The notes below the pieces were generated by a model. That model did not search any database. It saw nothing but the letters and a program-made list of their open reading frames with translations, and had not been told where the DNA came from. Below, one piece after another: positions 23,722-36,184 of a DNA stretch of 64,000 bases. The stretch spans positions 8,437,001-8,501,000 of the forward strand of contig OY987272.1 of the NCBI GenBank assembly GCA_963920665.1. Reading direction: 5' to 3'. Position 1 is the stretch's first letter; each line of letters opens with the position of its first letter. The stretch is from Straminergon stramineum. Taxonomy: Eukaryota > Streptophyta > Bryopsida > Hypnales > Calliergonaceae. Made by a program: the position numbers and the translations under genes.

Positions 23722-25380
23722 AGAGCTTGAATGGCTGATCAAGCCGGATATATATATTAAATGTGAGATACTGGGCTGCTCTTCGATGGAGCACTGTATA
23801 TCAACTGCGACATGGCTGTGCACACGTCTTTTCATTATGGAAGGTGATGATCTTTGCCATGAGAATGGAATTGGGCATCAACCGCTGTTCAACAAGCTTG
23901 CGTGCAGCAGCAGCAACAGCTGTAGAGTGGATGAGAGAGGCTGTTTTGTACAAAGGAAACAACAAGTGAGAATGTGATTAGAGCTTGCAGATCGACAATC
24001 AATTGGAACCCACTTCTGGGTCGTGCTGGATGAATCGTTGACTCCCTATTTTACCACCTCAGGTATTTGAAGCAACCAATTCTCAATCACAACAGTAGTA
24101 TCCAAGGTTTTTTTAGTTTCCGGGAGGGAGCATGCTGAAGATGAGTATGGGTTGAGAGAGTTTGAGTAACCATGGTGTTCTTTAGGATTAGGGTGTGCGT
24201 ATAGGTATCGTTGTGATGAGATTTTTCCATGAGGGTTGTAGTAGATGAGTATAGTCAGTTCGCAGAACAGTGGTGGTTTAGTGATTCTCTGTGCCATGTA
24301 GGCTACTGGATCGAGTGGAATGTCAATCAGGGTGGAGAGATCGAAAGCAGAGTATGAGAGGATGGAAATTATGCAGCGTTCGTGGAAGTAGCTAGCGTCC
24401 ACAGCATGGTGATCATGTTGATTGTGACAGAGGATTAAAATCACACGCATGTATGCATTCTTCGATCCAATTTTAAACTTGAGCTTGAATGTGTTTAAAG
24501 TTTTATTTTTTTTTATAATTTGCTTCATTATTACTTGTGTGCTCCCATTGTTGACCGACTGATTATGCGTGTCATTCCAATCTATGTCAAGATTGTTTCC
24601 CTGGGATATGGTTGTTAATAGCTGGACTCTCACGGCACCGCAAGCTTCTACAATTACTATCCTTATTCGTATTTCCTAGGTGGGGAAACAGGCTTTTAAC
24701 TTTTCTCATATGTTCTCGAAATTTGGATGACCTGTGGAGATTGCTCAATGCAATGATTGCAGAACTTACAAACCACGACACATCCTGAAAAGTATGCAAT
24801 GACAGCGAATTGTCGTTAAAAGAGGGCTCAGTGAATTCTTTTGCATATTTTGTCTTGTAACTTTTAAACATCAGAATGATGCACACCTATGAATAAGGTA
24901 CTCTTTTAAGATAGGTTACAACAAATATGTATCTACGTTGCGTTGCACAAGCTGGTTGAAATGACTGGTTAAAGTTATTGTTTCAGTTTTCAGTTGACAC
25001 TGACACGTTTGGAGTGATCTCACCTTACCCCAGAAAGATACTACAACTGTCCCATGGTACTTGGAGAGGAACATCCATTTGAGCTGATATTTTGTCATGT
25101 ACACGTATAACTTTTTTTATCATTGACTTGGACAAAGGTAACGTAGAAACTGCTGATTTGGGGCTTCGTTCATTTTTCATTTTTCATTTCAACCTCTCAA
25201 ATTCCTATGAATATAATTCTCTCATCAAAATATATTATCCTACCGTGATGATTCTCAGGGTCTACAATCAACCGTACAAGGAGGACGAGCCGAAGAGCAT
25301 TGTGATTTCAAGACTCACTGTCCATCATTGCACTACGTCTGCTTGCTGCCATTTTGCAACTAGACATGAATGAAAAAAAT
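23722..25380. other. 3' flank of the ERD7-like gene
   Basis: The first few hundred bases keep the gene-like composition and probably include the 3' UTR; I saw no clear poly(A) signal. On the minus strand 24046-24633 is open for 195 codons without an ATG at its upstream end (first in-frame ATG at 24528). The translation resembles no family I know, is Asn/His/Ile-rich and has no domain signature, so I treat it as probable chance. The rest shows nothing recognisable. Confidence 0.35.
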
Positions 25381-25384
25381 TTGT

Positions 25385-25605
25385 ATTTATTTTTCAGAGA
25401 TGAAATCATATAGTATGTCTAGTACAAGTCATAAAATTTTGAATTTTGAATTTTTGGGGGGTTGGGGGAGTTTGAAATTGCTGTGAATCTCTCAAGGAAA
25501 AAATTAAGAAAATTTATATCAAATACAAAAGATATAGTTGAAAAATCTGAAATTTTCACCATGCATGTATATTATAGTGTGTAATATCATGGTATAAGAC
25601 AAAGA
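25385..25605 (+). repeat. Dispersed about 210-bp repeat, copy shared with 17565-17775
   Basis: Second copy, with a G-rich insertion (GGGGGGTTGGGGG) after the first third. The rest is collinear with the copy at 17565. Confidence 0.55.
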
Positions 25606-26935
25606 ACTTTAGGGGCTTAGGAATGTCCAATGATGTATAGTAACTACACTTTAAATCGCATGAATAAGCTTTGTGGCATGATCAATAAGCTCTAGAAAAT
25701 GAACAACAATTTTTGCACATTGGAGAAGGACTATGAATCAACATGCAAGTGGTTTCATAAGATGCAAAGTGTAGGCTACTAAAAGTGTCATGTAGGTGAT
25801 GCCAAAATCCAATTGTTGCACATTAAGAAATGACACTTGTAGTATCGAAATATACCACATAGAAGAAATGAAAACAACAAAAAACATATTGTAAATGGAC
25901 CACTTAGAAGGTTGCCACCTCCATGGTACTATAAATAGAGCTGCACACTTCTCAAAATGATCCTTAACTCCACTTTACACTTGTCCTTGTAATGTGCACC
26001 TTGTCGGGTATCTTCCCCATTCAATCTCCCTTCACTTAAAAAATAGGGGTTGATTGTGATGAGTGGTCCATTTTAGGTGTAATTACCTTAACTTCAAAGG
26101 AGAGAGACATTGATGTTTAAATTGTTAGTGTCCAAATGATGACCTGGGTAAATCACCATTCAGTTATAATGTACCCAAAAGAGGCCACTGGCCCCTCCTG
26201 GTGCAACCCCCAAGTGCCAAAAAACATGGACCATTGATTAAACATGAACAAAAATTCTACCCACTACCTCCTACCCACAAGCACTGTTGATTATATTTAA
26301 AAATGAAAAAATGTTGGACCATTGATGTAGTGGATTGAGATCCATTGATCTTGGTACGAAATACATATTGCATCCTCATAATCATATATCCCATATAGAA
26401 TGCAAACCCTAAATATATATATATGAAGGGTGAAGAAGAAGGAGGTGTTCAATTAAGAGACACAAGAACAAATGATTTTACCCTTAAATTCTAGAGGCAT
26501 ATTTTTGGTAGAAATTGTGAAAAACTACCACTTTTTAGGGCAATGAGAAATAAATGAAAAAAATAATAATTCTCAAATTTCAACCATACAAATTTGTACT
26601 AGAATACAATGGGAATGTGTGGAAAAAATTTCAGAAATTTTGACCACACAAAATTGAAAGATTATAATGTTTGAAGTTAGAAGTAAAAGTTAGGGGGTCC
26701 ATGTTCACACCTTGTATCAAAATTTGAAGAACATCCAACCCAAATTTACTTCATTGGAACCTACCCAAATTTTCAATTGTCCATTCAACAAACAATTGTC
26801 CTTCGGGGATTAAAAAACAATTGAACTACTAGGAAACATAATTAATGCATTAATTTATGAATTAACTTTTGAGCTCATTGTGCAATTTGACACAATGACA
26901 AGGAGGACGTTAAATCCTGCAAACAAAGTGGACCC
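25606..26935. other. AT-rich intergenic DNA without a recognised gene
   Basis: Short frames only. No bounded repeat, RNA gene or coding similarity was recognised. Confidence 0.4.
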
Positions 26936-27786
26936 CATAGGGGCAGATTTACCATGGGGAAAAACACAGGAATTCTTTATTTTTTGCACATTATCTTTTT
27001 TGCAAATTCCGAATTCATATTTGCAATCAGAGACCCCAAATTCGGTAGGGGATGTTTAGAACATACCCTAGACACGGCTCAAAATAGGGGGCAGGTTTTA
27101 CTTTTACCCCCAGGCAAAACACAAAATGTCCCTGTGGGGCCCACTTCGTTTGCAGGATTTAGCGTCCTGACAATGACAATGACAATGAGCTCAAAAGAGG
27201 CAGTAACTTGACTTAACTGCTAACAACCTTGATCCCACCGAAATTTTGCACTTTGAAAATTTTGGGATCACACTGATTTCACCAATCTCTCTGACAATTT
27301 TCAGTCCCAGCCAGGCAAGCAGCACTGGACTTGTGATGCTGCTGCTGCTGATAATGATAATGATGATAATAATCATCATAATAATCATAAGTTAATAACA
27401 ACGATATCTGCCACACTAACTAATAAGCAACAAATCTGACGGCCCCATCTGGCAATGAAATTTTTTTAGGGGGGAGGGGGCTTTTTCGCCTTCCATTTTT
27501 TTTTCTTTTTCTTTTTCTGACTGCAATAAAAATAACTTCAGATAACTTCACTTCACTTCGAGTGCTGCTGTACGTTCCTCCGTCATTCCCTGACGGAGTC
27601 CCAAGTCGAAAAGTGACAGACACGTGTTCTTACTGGTCCACGTGGTGTGGAGGGATGGTCACCCTAAACCCAATTAACTTAACTTAACGTCCTCGGAAAA
27701 GAGAAGAGACAGTCGTGTTCCTCTTCGGCGGCAGGGCTGGACGGGACGGGACGGGTGCCACAGAGTCACAGACGGACCCCCTGAGT

Positions 27787-28023
27787 GGGCGGGGTGGATT
27801 GACCCCCTCGCTCGTCCCCAAGTATAAAAAACCTGAAATTTTTTATTTTTCACACATGATAAAATTTGCAAATTTTGAATTCATAATTGCAATCAGAGGC
27901 CCCAAATTAGGCAGGTGGGGTAGAGAAGATAAAGAAATGAAGCACAAAATAGGGGGCTTTTTTTTACATGCACCCCTGGAATGACTTGGGGGGGACAAGC
28001 TAGGGGGTCAATCCCCCCCGCCC
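27787..28023. mobile_element. hAT-like 237-bp element
   Basis: Inverted ends of about 20 bp: GGGCGGGGTGGATTGACCCC on the left is mirrored by GGGGTCAATCCCCCCCGCCC on the right. An identical CCCTGAGT lies on both sides (27779-27786 and 28024-28031). An 8-bp target duplication is typical of hAT elements; the identity extends a few bases further, so the true duplication could be 8-12 bp. The interior recurs at about 26950-27100 and 16095-16320. Non-coding. Confidence 0.7.
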
Positions 28024-28256
28024 CCCTGAGTGGATCAATCTTGTCGTAGAATATCTCCATCCTTGGGCTTGCTAAACTTGGCAATAATATATGAATCAAA
28101 TTTTACATCTTTTACAATAGAACCTCTCTAAACCAATACTTTGTTAAATAAAAAGCCAATAAATCTCTCTAACATGATGGTCCCTGTTTGGGGAATATAA
28201 TAAGTGGTAGCACTAAAGGAAAGCCAATCAAGGATGAGAAAAAAAAGAAGTTAAAA

Positions 28257-28639
28257 TATGGTAGCCGACTCCTTTCCAATCACATACACACCATTTTTGC
28301 CTTGTAGATTGGTTTCTTTATGTTTAGGTATTGATGAGCAGTGATTAATTATGGCACAATTTCTAATGTAGTTGTGGCACATTATGATTGGCTACAAGAT
28401 CTTCAATATTGCAACTAGACCTTGGTCAAAAATAGAAAGGCCTATTTAACCAATATGGGTCGAACATAATCTTGAGCTAAAAAATTCACAAAAATTATTT
28501 TTAGAGAAATAAAATTTTGGAAAATTATGGAATCCTTCCAAACTCTATTTTTGTACATGGAAAAATTTCCCTGCTTGAGAAACCTGCCCTCTATATATGC
28601 GTAATTGCTTAAGTCATTGGAAATGGGTTGTATGCCTTA
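28257..28639 (+). mobile_element. TA-flanked AGGT-type MITE, 383 bp, with empty TTAA site
   Basis: Ends TATGGTAGCCGACTCC and GGGTTGTATGCCTTA are diverged inverted repeats of the 58737 type. The block GTAGTTGTGGCACAT is shared with 55647-56783 and occurs inverted in 58737-59095. The TTAA at 28609-28612 is exactly where the 55647 copy carries an inserted element. Confidence 0.65.
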
Positions 28640-28821
28640 GGCTTTTGAACAAGCTTCTTGGTCATGACAAGGTCCTTTTTTTCCTTGAGATGTGACACCT
28701 ATACAACTTTGGGAGCTTTCTTTGCCCAAAGTCTTGAATGCATAGACCCTCTCTAAATCAATAAACCTCTACATCATAATATTGGCAAGGGTCCGGTCCC
28801 TATTACTTTAGAAAGGTTCTA

Positions 28822-29081
28822 CTATAGTATATCATATGCCCTTGCCATAGTATAATGAAAGAAAAGTGAAAGTAATTTTCTAATTTTTCATTTCAAAAAA
28901 AACTTCAAGACTTCAATAACTTGCATATTGTAGGTCCAAAGGTCATGAAACAAAGTTTGTGCACCCTTCCTTGCAAACAACTTCCTGATGGTAGGTATCA
29001 AGATCATGATTAGGAGATGCATGGTTTTAGAGATCTCACTGTAACAAACAAACAAAAAATTAGCTGAGTTTGAGGTATGGA
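28822..29081 (+). repeat. Dispersed 250-265-bp repeat, copy 5 (directly abuts copy 6)
   Basis: The start is degraded but the core TGCACCCTTCCTTGC, the AACAAACAAAC tract and the terminal GAGGTATGGA are clear. The next copy begins at the following base, so this pair is a true head-to-tail dimer. Confidence 0.75.
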
Positions 29082-29320
29082 CTAGTGCACCCTGTGCCGT
29101 TGCTACATCCCAAAATATTGAAGTAATTTTCTGGTTTTTTAATTCATAAAAACTTTAAAACTCGATACTTTCACATCATAAGTCCAAATGCCACAAAACC
29201 AAGCCCATGCACCCCTCCTTGCAAAGGGCTTTCTAAAGGTACCAAGAACATGATCGTGGGACACACATTTCTAGAGAACTCACTATAATAAACAAAGCAA
29301 GCAAACAAACATTAGATGAG
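29082..29320 (+). repeat. Dispersed 250-265-bp repeat, copy 6
   Basis: Starts CTAGTGCACCCTGTGCCG directly after copy 5. The core CATGCACCCCTCCTTGC and the AACAAAGCAAGCAAAC tract are present. The end is diverged, so the right border is approximate. Confidence 0.72.
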
Positions 29321-29380
29321 ATTTTAGCCTTGTACAAGATTGCGAGTTTCAATTCCCAAAAATTCTTTTTATTATTTATA

Positions 29381-29400
29381 TAATAATAATAATAATAATA

Positions 29401-29444
<44 letters not shown>
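29381..29444. repeat. Palindromic AAT/ATT microsatellite
   Basis: About 20 bases of TAA repeats switch into about 44 bases of TTA repeats, so the array can fold on itself. It lies just after the tandem pair of 250-bp repeats. Confidence 0.9.
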
Positions 29445-29445
<1 letters not shown>

Positions 29446-29754
29446 CCTAATATTAAATATGACGTGGATCTGATGTGTCCATCTCCCTCCCACATTAGAT
29501 TTGATGATATTTTTAATTCATTTTTTTATTAGAAAACATTTTTTCAACAATGATTATTTTTAGTTTTAGTTTTAATTTTAAAAAAATCAGTTATAAACGT
29601 TATTTTAATACTATTTTTCAGTATTTTATTTAAATCATTATTATTTTTGGTATTTATTTTTTATATCTTTTTTTATTAGTGATAGGATTTCTTGCATGCA
29701 TGCATAGTCTTCCAAAAGCTTGAATAAATATCTAATGGACTAACTTAACCCTAA

Positions 29755-29970
29755 AAGAACGGATTGGTGATTGTGAAAATCATCACTTTTGGAACTATGT
29801 GACATCATCTACTTTAAAAAAAGAAAAAATATTCATTTGAGGTCAAACTTCTATACAAGATTTCTCTTTTTTCCACAAAATTTCAAAGATGAACAATTAC
29901 ACTTCTATCATAGGAAGATTCTTCATCATCCATCCAACAAAAAATATCCTCAACGTCATTTAAGGGTTAA
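29755..29970 (+). mobile_element. 216-bp TTAA-bounded miniature element
   Basis: Starts TTAACCCTAAAAGAACGG and ends CATTTAAGGGTTAA. The interior matches 58266-58501, 48767-48993 and 11391-11600 in the same order, including TCCA(A/C)A-(A/T)TTCAAAGATGAA and AGATTCTT-TCAT. Non-coding. Confidence 0.7.
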
Positions 29971-32755
29971 GGTGTAGATTTTTGAAGGGTGTAAAACTAC
30001 TTTCAATAGTACGATGTGGCATAGACACTGCCATGTAAGAAAATAACTTTAAAAATTTTAAAATAATTTTAAAATTTTAATTTTAGATTTTTGGGACTTT
30101 CTAGAAATTTTGGGAAAAACAAAATTTTCATTTTTTTTTCCAAAAATTCAGAAATTCAGCCGTGGTTCCCAATTTCCGGTAGCACAAGGAACAATATAGG
30201 AAACAACCTTGAAATGGGCTCTTTAAGCCGTCAATTCTCCTCTCTTGGCCTTGTACACTATATGTGTTCCAAAAACAATCAAGTAATCAATCATCAACTA
30301 GGACAAATTATAAAGAAACTAAACTTAGATAAACAATGATTTGATGAGCCATTATGTGACACCCTAGGATCAAGGGCCAAGAGAATATTAGGAAGGGTGC
30401 GGAGCAACATTTTTTATGTCTAGTAAGTGTTAAAGCCCTTGATGGCAACAGTGGAGATGCTCTTAGGACAAAGGAATTTCTATTTAATATGGCATTTAAA
30501 ATTTTTAATCATATAGTGGAAAGTATAAATCTAGGAGTCTTTTTTTATTTTACAACATTTAAAAGCATCACTATTGTTGATCGGGCAACTAGGCCTGCTA
30601 GAGGAGTGGGGGGTGGGCACAACACTAGAAGTGATTAGATCAAATGTAGTTATCCACCAATGTGTACCACTTAGAGGAAAAATGTCAATATTCTTCTAGG
30701 AACTTGGACCACAACCATGAAAGCCAATAGCATGCAAAGAAGATAATGATTCTCCGAAACTTAGGCTCAAGAAAAGAACTATGGAGCCTAGAAATTGAGG
30801 TGTCTAAAAGGAATATGGCAAACCCAAATACATGTTTGGATTTGGTATGAACATAGTATGGGGCTCTTGAGAACTCATCCCACTTTATTGGCATCCCAGC
30901 CTGCTTGCCCATGCAACAATGGCAATGCTCTAATAGAAACGAGGAACATTTGATAAGTTGGTTGAATTGAACAATAATTATAGACTTAAATAAACAAGAA
31001 TATATCATTATATGAACTCCTCAAAATTAGCAAAAATAATATAATGCCAAATATAGCCTTCTTTGTTTTGAAGGGTTTTTTAAGTACATCTATAAAGGGA
31101 CCTTAGTCTAGTTGTTTAATTAAGAATTTTCAACCAAAGAACTAATATGACAAGAATAGTTCCCCCAACTAAGTAAAATTCAAGACATCACCCAATTTGG
31201 AATGAATACCATACTTGGTGGTCAAAGTCATCATTCCTTGACAAATAAATAATCAAATTTGGAAATTGTGATTTCAAATATGCCTAAAAATAGATATTTT
31301 TTCATCCACACAAAAAATTGAAAAAAAGCTTCTCAAATTTTTGGTATCTATTCTTAGAAATATTTTTCACTGCACTTCACCATCACATACAATAGTATGT
31401 AAGTAATGCTTGGAAATATCATTTTTAAGTTAGGATTTCAGACAAAAAACTAAGTACATATTTTAACTTCGTTCTAGTTATTTTAATGCATATTTTGAAC
31501 TTTGGATACAATTCTTCAAACAATTATATTTGTTCAATAAAAATATTTCATCTCAAGAAGGTGAAGGTTGGAGAATTTAAGTTTATCTTAAATGAATTCA
31601 AAATCCATCTAAAGTATTTGAAGAAAAGATATTCATTGAATTAAAAAACTACACAAATAAGAGGTTACTGGATTGAAATATACCCAAAGTAGTCCTCAAC
31701 TCTATAGCTAGGAAAATTGACCCCATCAATGCCCCCACTCTCCCTTGTAGAAAATGTTGAAATTTACTATTTACCACTTAGATTAAAAGCAATGTGAAGG
31801 CATGAGAGGTTTGGTTCAATGTTGTTCCCACACATTCTTCAAGCCCACTTATGGTAATGGTGACTATGATCCTTGATAAGATGGAGAATGGTAGATCATG
31901 ATGGTTTTTTGCTATGAGCATTTTATTTCCACCCTTGACAGAAGATGAGCACAATTGGGGGTTGTTTTTTAGTCGAAAAATTTCTATGGTGGTGTGCCTT
32001 CAAGCAATGGACAAAATGTTTAATGAGTAGTTGATCCAAGTATTTCAAATTGCAAAAGGAAGAGGTGCAACTTTCAAGAATTTAGCATTTTCTACTGTTG
32101 TAACCCAACGAAGCTAAAAATTGTGATCTCTTGATATAAATCTGCCTAAAGATACATGTTAGGTATCCAAATTTATAGATCTTGGTTGGATATTTCCAAA
32201 ATGGTAAAATCACTCAATTTAGAGCTTCTTAGTGGAAGTTGTAGCTAGATGAAGTTTAGCCTTGGAAGGGATCGTTTAAAATTCATCCATTGATTTCTAC
32301 TTACTTTTAGATCCAAATCAAATTGACATTAAGTTTATAAGTACAATTTTAATTCTAATGTCCAAGTTTTAAATTTGACCTAGATTGGACAAAGAATTTG
32401 AACTTTCATCCAATTTTGGGATTGAACTTCATCTTATGATATCTTCCTTGTTTAATCTAGATTTTCCAAGTAAAAATGAAATCTTGAATCCTTTAAGGGT
32501 CTTCTAAATAATGCAAAGTTCAATTTGTTCCTTAGTTGTCTTCAAAAGATTCCTAATTAGCTATCTATTTAATACTTAAGACTCTAGACATCTTCTACTA
32601 ATTTATTATTGTTAGGTTTTTAATATTTTTGCTTTGAAGGGATTAAAATGAACTATCTATATTGTTGAGACAATTGGATCTTGGGATTTCGTATTGAAAG
32701 TTACAAACATATGAAGTTTGACTACTAATCAATACTTTGAGACTTCATCTACTAT
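29971..32755. other. AT-rich intergenic DNA without a recognised gene
   Basis: Only random short frames. A phrase GTGGAGATGCTCTTA near 30450 resembles the ends of plant Harbinger-type MITEs, but no partner end was found at a consistent distance. Confidence 0.4.
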
Positions 32756-34049
32756 TGTCGCGCCCCTTAGTGACACTTACCACCTTAAGCTTACTTTCCA
32801 AGCACTTCACTTTAGTGCCACCAAGGTTTACTCTCTCCTAACATTGCACATGCCATGCACCCACAATGTTAGGTTCCAACTCGAGTCACGGGGTTCCCCA
32901 TTCCTCCGTGACTCCCAATCCTTTCCTTCCAACACTTAACTCTCACAAGACACCGGGCATGTCATTTGATGACATGGGGCGGAACTTTCATTGATGTCTA
33001 AGCACTCGGTGAAGCACTACTCCCACCGGTGCTAACTGCCCTTGAATGGGACCCAACTCCCCACTAGGCCCAACCCAACTCATTTCGGGACTCACTAATC
33101 GGGACTCACCAAACGGGACTCACACCATGGCCTAGTGTGGAGTGGGACACCACCCAACCGGTATCAAGGAGTGCACAAGCACTCCACGGTAACACACAAG
33201 TGGTGGTGAGGCTCCAACACTAGCCTCACCACCCGGGGCCACTTAGGCTCACTATGGCACCATCCGGGAGTGAGGAGGGAGACCACCCCTCCTCATAGTA
33301 CTCTCTGAGGGATTCGGTAGCCCCCCCCATACTAGAAGTCACCGGGAACCCCCAAGATGCACCCCATCTTGGAAGACCATCCATTTCCAAGTGGTATCCC
33401 CAAATCGGACCCCTAAAAGACTCCCGATCTTCCCATCAGGATAACTTTTATCTCCGAGCTCCAAATTCCAAGTGCGAGCCCATTTTCGTGATCTAAATTT
33501 TCCGTAGATCATCGTGCACTATTCACTTTCCCCGATACGACAAGTATTAAGGAAGTTATGGCCCTCCAAAGGTACGAGTCTCCCGGGAGGTGTAGTTCTC
33601 CGGGACTCCACCCTCTTTGGATGCCCATAACTTTTAGCACACAGCTCATCTCTTCATGAGCCTTATCATTCTAGAAATCTTGTCTCCTTATCTTTCCAAT
33701 GATATGCGTCATGCCCTATTTGGCTCCAAGTAACCCTCCCAAACCTTGTTTCCCACATCCCTATGCCTCGGGACGCGGTCGGGATGCTGCCAACTTTGAG
33801 GAGCCATATCTTTTGCCTCCCCACTCGGACTCTCACGTTCTTTGGACCCATAGACGCGTCTTCTCACAAGCTTTCCAAGCATGTGCGACACGCCCCCAAA
33901 TTCGTCCGGATCAGAGCGCTACATCGCTCTGATCGCTCGGGACTCCTAGTCCCCCTCACCTCATCTTTTGCAAGGCTTAGGGAGTCACCCCCAACGTCCC
34001 CCTTGCTCACCAAGGTGGCCGGGCACGCCTCTTGATGAGGGTCTTGACA
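32756..34049 (+). mobile_element. Solo LTR of an LTR retrotransposon, 1294 bp
   Basis: Begins TGTCGCGCCCC and ends GGGTCTTGACA, the TG...CA form with short inverted ends that marks a long terminal repeat. It is flanked by ACTAT (32751-32755) and ACTAA (34050-34054), a 5-bp target duplication with one mismatch. The body is much richer in GC than its surroundings and has no gag or pol reading frame. Long LTRs of this kind suggest Ty3/gypsy; the strand and superfamily are inferred. Unequal recombination between two LTRs would leave exactly this. Confidence 0.75.
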
Positions 34050-35529
34050 ACTAATTTCTATCAACCTAGAATTTGAAATGACTTTTCTTTAAAGTTTTGA
34101 ACTCTGAATTTAAACTAAATTCTAATTTTTTCCTTTTGATCTATCTTGGATGAATTTGATTATTTTTCATCCATTCTTACTACCAAACTTCATTTGTACA
34201 TTTCTTCCTCATTTTTTATTTATTTGTTAAATGTAACACAATTTTGGAAAGATCTAGAAATGCTCTATACTTATTTGAATCTACACTTCTAGTTTCAAAT
34301 GATTCTAAAGGATTGAGTTGAGCCTATAGCTCCTAATTTGTATTTGAAATTCCAAACAAGTACGACAGGAAAAATAGCTCACTTATACAAGTACCTCGAA
34401 GTTGTCCTTGTCCAAGAGGTGTGTGAAAATTGGCTTAACTAAGACCTCCATCATTCTCCATCTTGTTGTAGTGTTTGAAGTTTGCCTTTAACTTGTTTTC
34501 TTGTTTTCCTAATAAAGGTTATAAGCACTTGCAATTCTAGCTTACCACCTTCAACTACCTTCCTTCTTCTTAGATGTTTCTTTTTCTTTTCTCCTCCTAT
34601 TTTTCTTTTCTATTTGATTTTCCTAATATTTCCTAATTTCAAAGTATTGACTAAAATATCCTTGTGCTATTTGTCAACTACATTCTTGAGGTATTGTAAT
34701 GGCTTCTCCCAAATCAATGATTCCTGTCTTTCATTTTATTTATTTCGCCTAAAAAGTCAATTCTTGCTAAAAAAATATTTTTTGTATCCTTATTTCAACT
34801 TTCGACCAAAGTTTGTCTTATCCCCTAAAGTTATTCCCTTGCTATATCCTACATGAGCTTGGTCCCCCTCACTTTCTCTCTTGTTTTTCAACTATTTTTT
34901 GTTGTGCTAACACTTGTAAGTTTGGTTGCAAAGACTTGACTGCTTGGATTGAAGCTCTCACTACTTGGACTCAAAGCTCTCATTGCCTAGATTGAGGTCT
35001 TGAACTAGCATCACCCCCAAGATCCTAGCTAGATGCTCCTTTGATACCATGGCCCTAGTTGCTCTTCAAATAACCTCATTTTTCTGAGACCATAGCCTTG
35101 CAACTACCAATTCTCAACTAGGGGGAGGGGGCAATTTGTAATGTTGGTATTTTGGCTTGAATGTTGGTGCTTTGGCTTGTAATGCTAGTGCTATGTTTAG
35201 AATATTGGTGCTTCGGCTTATAACTACTAGTTGCTTTGTTTTTAAAACTGGGCTTTAATTTCTAAATACTAGAATTGGCTATTCAAAAACAAAGGCCAGC
35301 CTTTCTTGATTTTTGCAAAAAAATGAATAAAGTGATCATTTATATAATATGGGTTCTAGAATATTCTAAACCTTTGCCTAAGTTCGAAGCTTCACCGTAT
35401 TTGGAGTTTTATCAAAAAGAACTAAAAATTTAACACATCTATAAGTCAAAGCTCTACCATCTTTGGAGTTTTAACACATGAAACTAAAGATTTGGTACGT
35501 CTACATATCAAAGCTTTCATGTACAACAC
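34050..35529. other. AT-rich intergenic DNA without a recognised gene
   Basis: No coding similarity or bounded repeat. Near 35140-35230 the short phrase TTGGTGCTTTGGCTT occurs in several degenerate tandem copies. Confidence 0.4.
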
Positions 35530-35983
35530 TAAGGTAAACCAACCTATTACCACCCTACTTTACAATTTGCCTATTTCAGGGTCAATTCCAAGAGGGTCAC
35601 ATATTTTTCAGAGGTGTGCGCTTGTTTCATGAATCAAACCCAAGTGGAATTATAATTTTTCGATCAAAATTGTAATTTTTGTGAATTTTTGGAGTGGTCA
35701 GCCTTGAAATTACAAAATCGCCTTTAGACTAGAGTCATAAACAACCCACAACCAACCTATAACTGCCTAATGAAGTACTAAATATTATCTATTAATGGAG
35801 TGACACATTACCCCATCTTGTCATTAAATCCCTGATTGTGTCATAGAAAACATTGATTTTGTCATCGCATGAAGGGAATTGGGGGAGATTTTAGGTGGAA
35901 TAGGGGCCAAAGGTGGGTGACGGAATTGGGTTTGTCTATTCATGGAATTGGGCTACCGAACGATAATAGGATGGTGTACCTTA
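35530..35983 (+). mobile_element. TA-flanked AGGT-type MITE, 454 bp
   Basis: Begins TAAGGTAAACCAACC and ends GGTGTACCTTA. It is collinear with 13436-13840 and has extra sequence in the right half. TA flanks both ends. It directly abuts the CACTA fragment starting near 35979. Confidence 0.65.
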
Positions 35984-36184
35984 GTAAAAAAACAGTGTCT
36001 CTATCAATAAAATTCCACTAATGTGCTTTTGTGTTTTCTACCAAAAAACAAAAAATATGCGTTGACTGCAATGCATTTTTCTTAAAATTGCATTGCAATC
36101 AATGCAAATTTTCTATTTTTTGGCAAAAAACACAAAAACACATCAACAAAATTTTGTTGACAGAAACACTATTTTCTACTAGTG
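35979..36184. mobile_element. Small CACTA element, left end decayed
   Basis: The right end TTTTCTACTAGTG is the usual CACTA terminus. The left end has decayed to TTAGTAAAAAAACAGTGT. The interior matches 53900-54082, including TTTTTGTGTTTTCTA and GCAGAAACACTATTTT-like blocks, and shows internal symmetry around TGCATTGCAATCAATGCA. Confidence 0.6.

Noticed and set aside
23480..23977. A 165-codon plus-strand frame overlapping the ERD7 end
   Set aside because: Out of frame with the clear senescence-domain coding sequence and without any family motif.
24046..24633. A 195-codon minus-strand open frame
   Set aside because: No ATG at its start, no domain, and it overlaps the likely 3' UTR of the ERD7-like gene. 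Kept only as a note in the flank entry.
29381..29444. Possible CRISPR-like or tandem array
   Set aside because: Simple trinucleotide microsatellite with no spacers.
33699..34035. Overlapping open frames in the GC-rich segment
   Set aside because: They lie inside the solo LTR, occur on both strands and have no protein signature.
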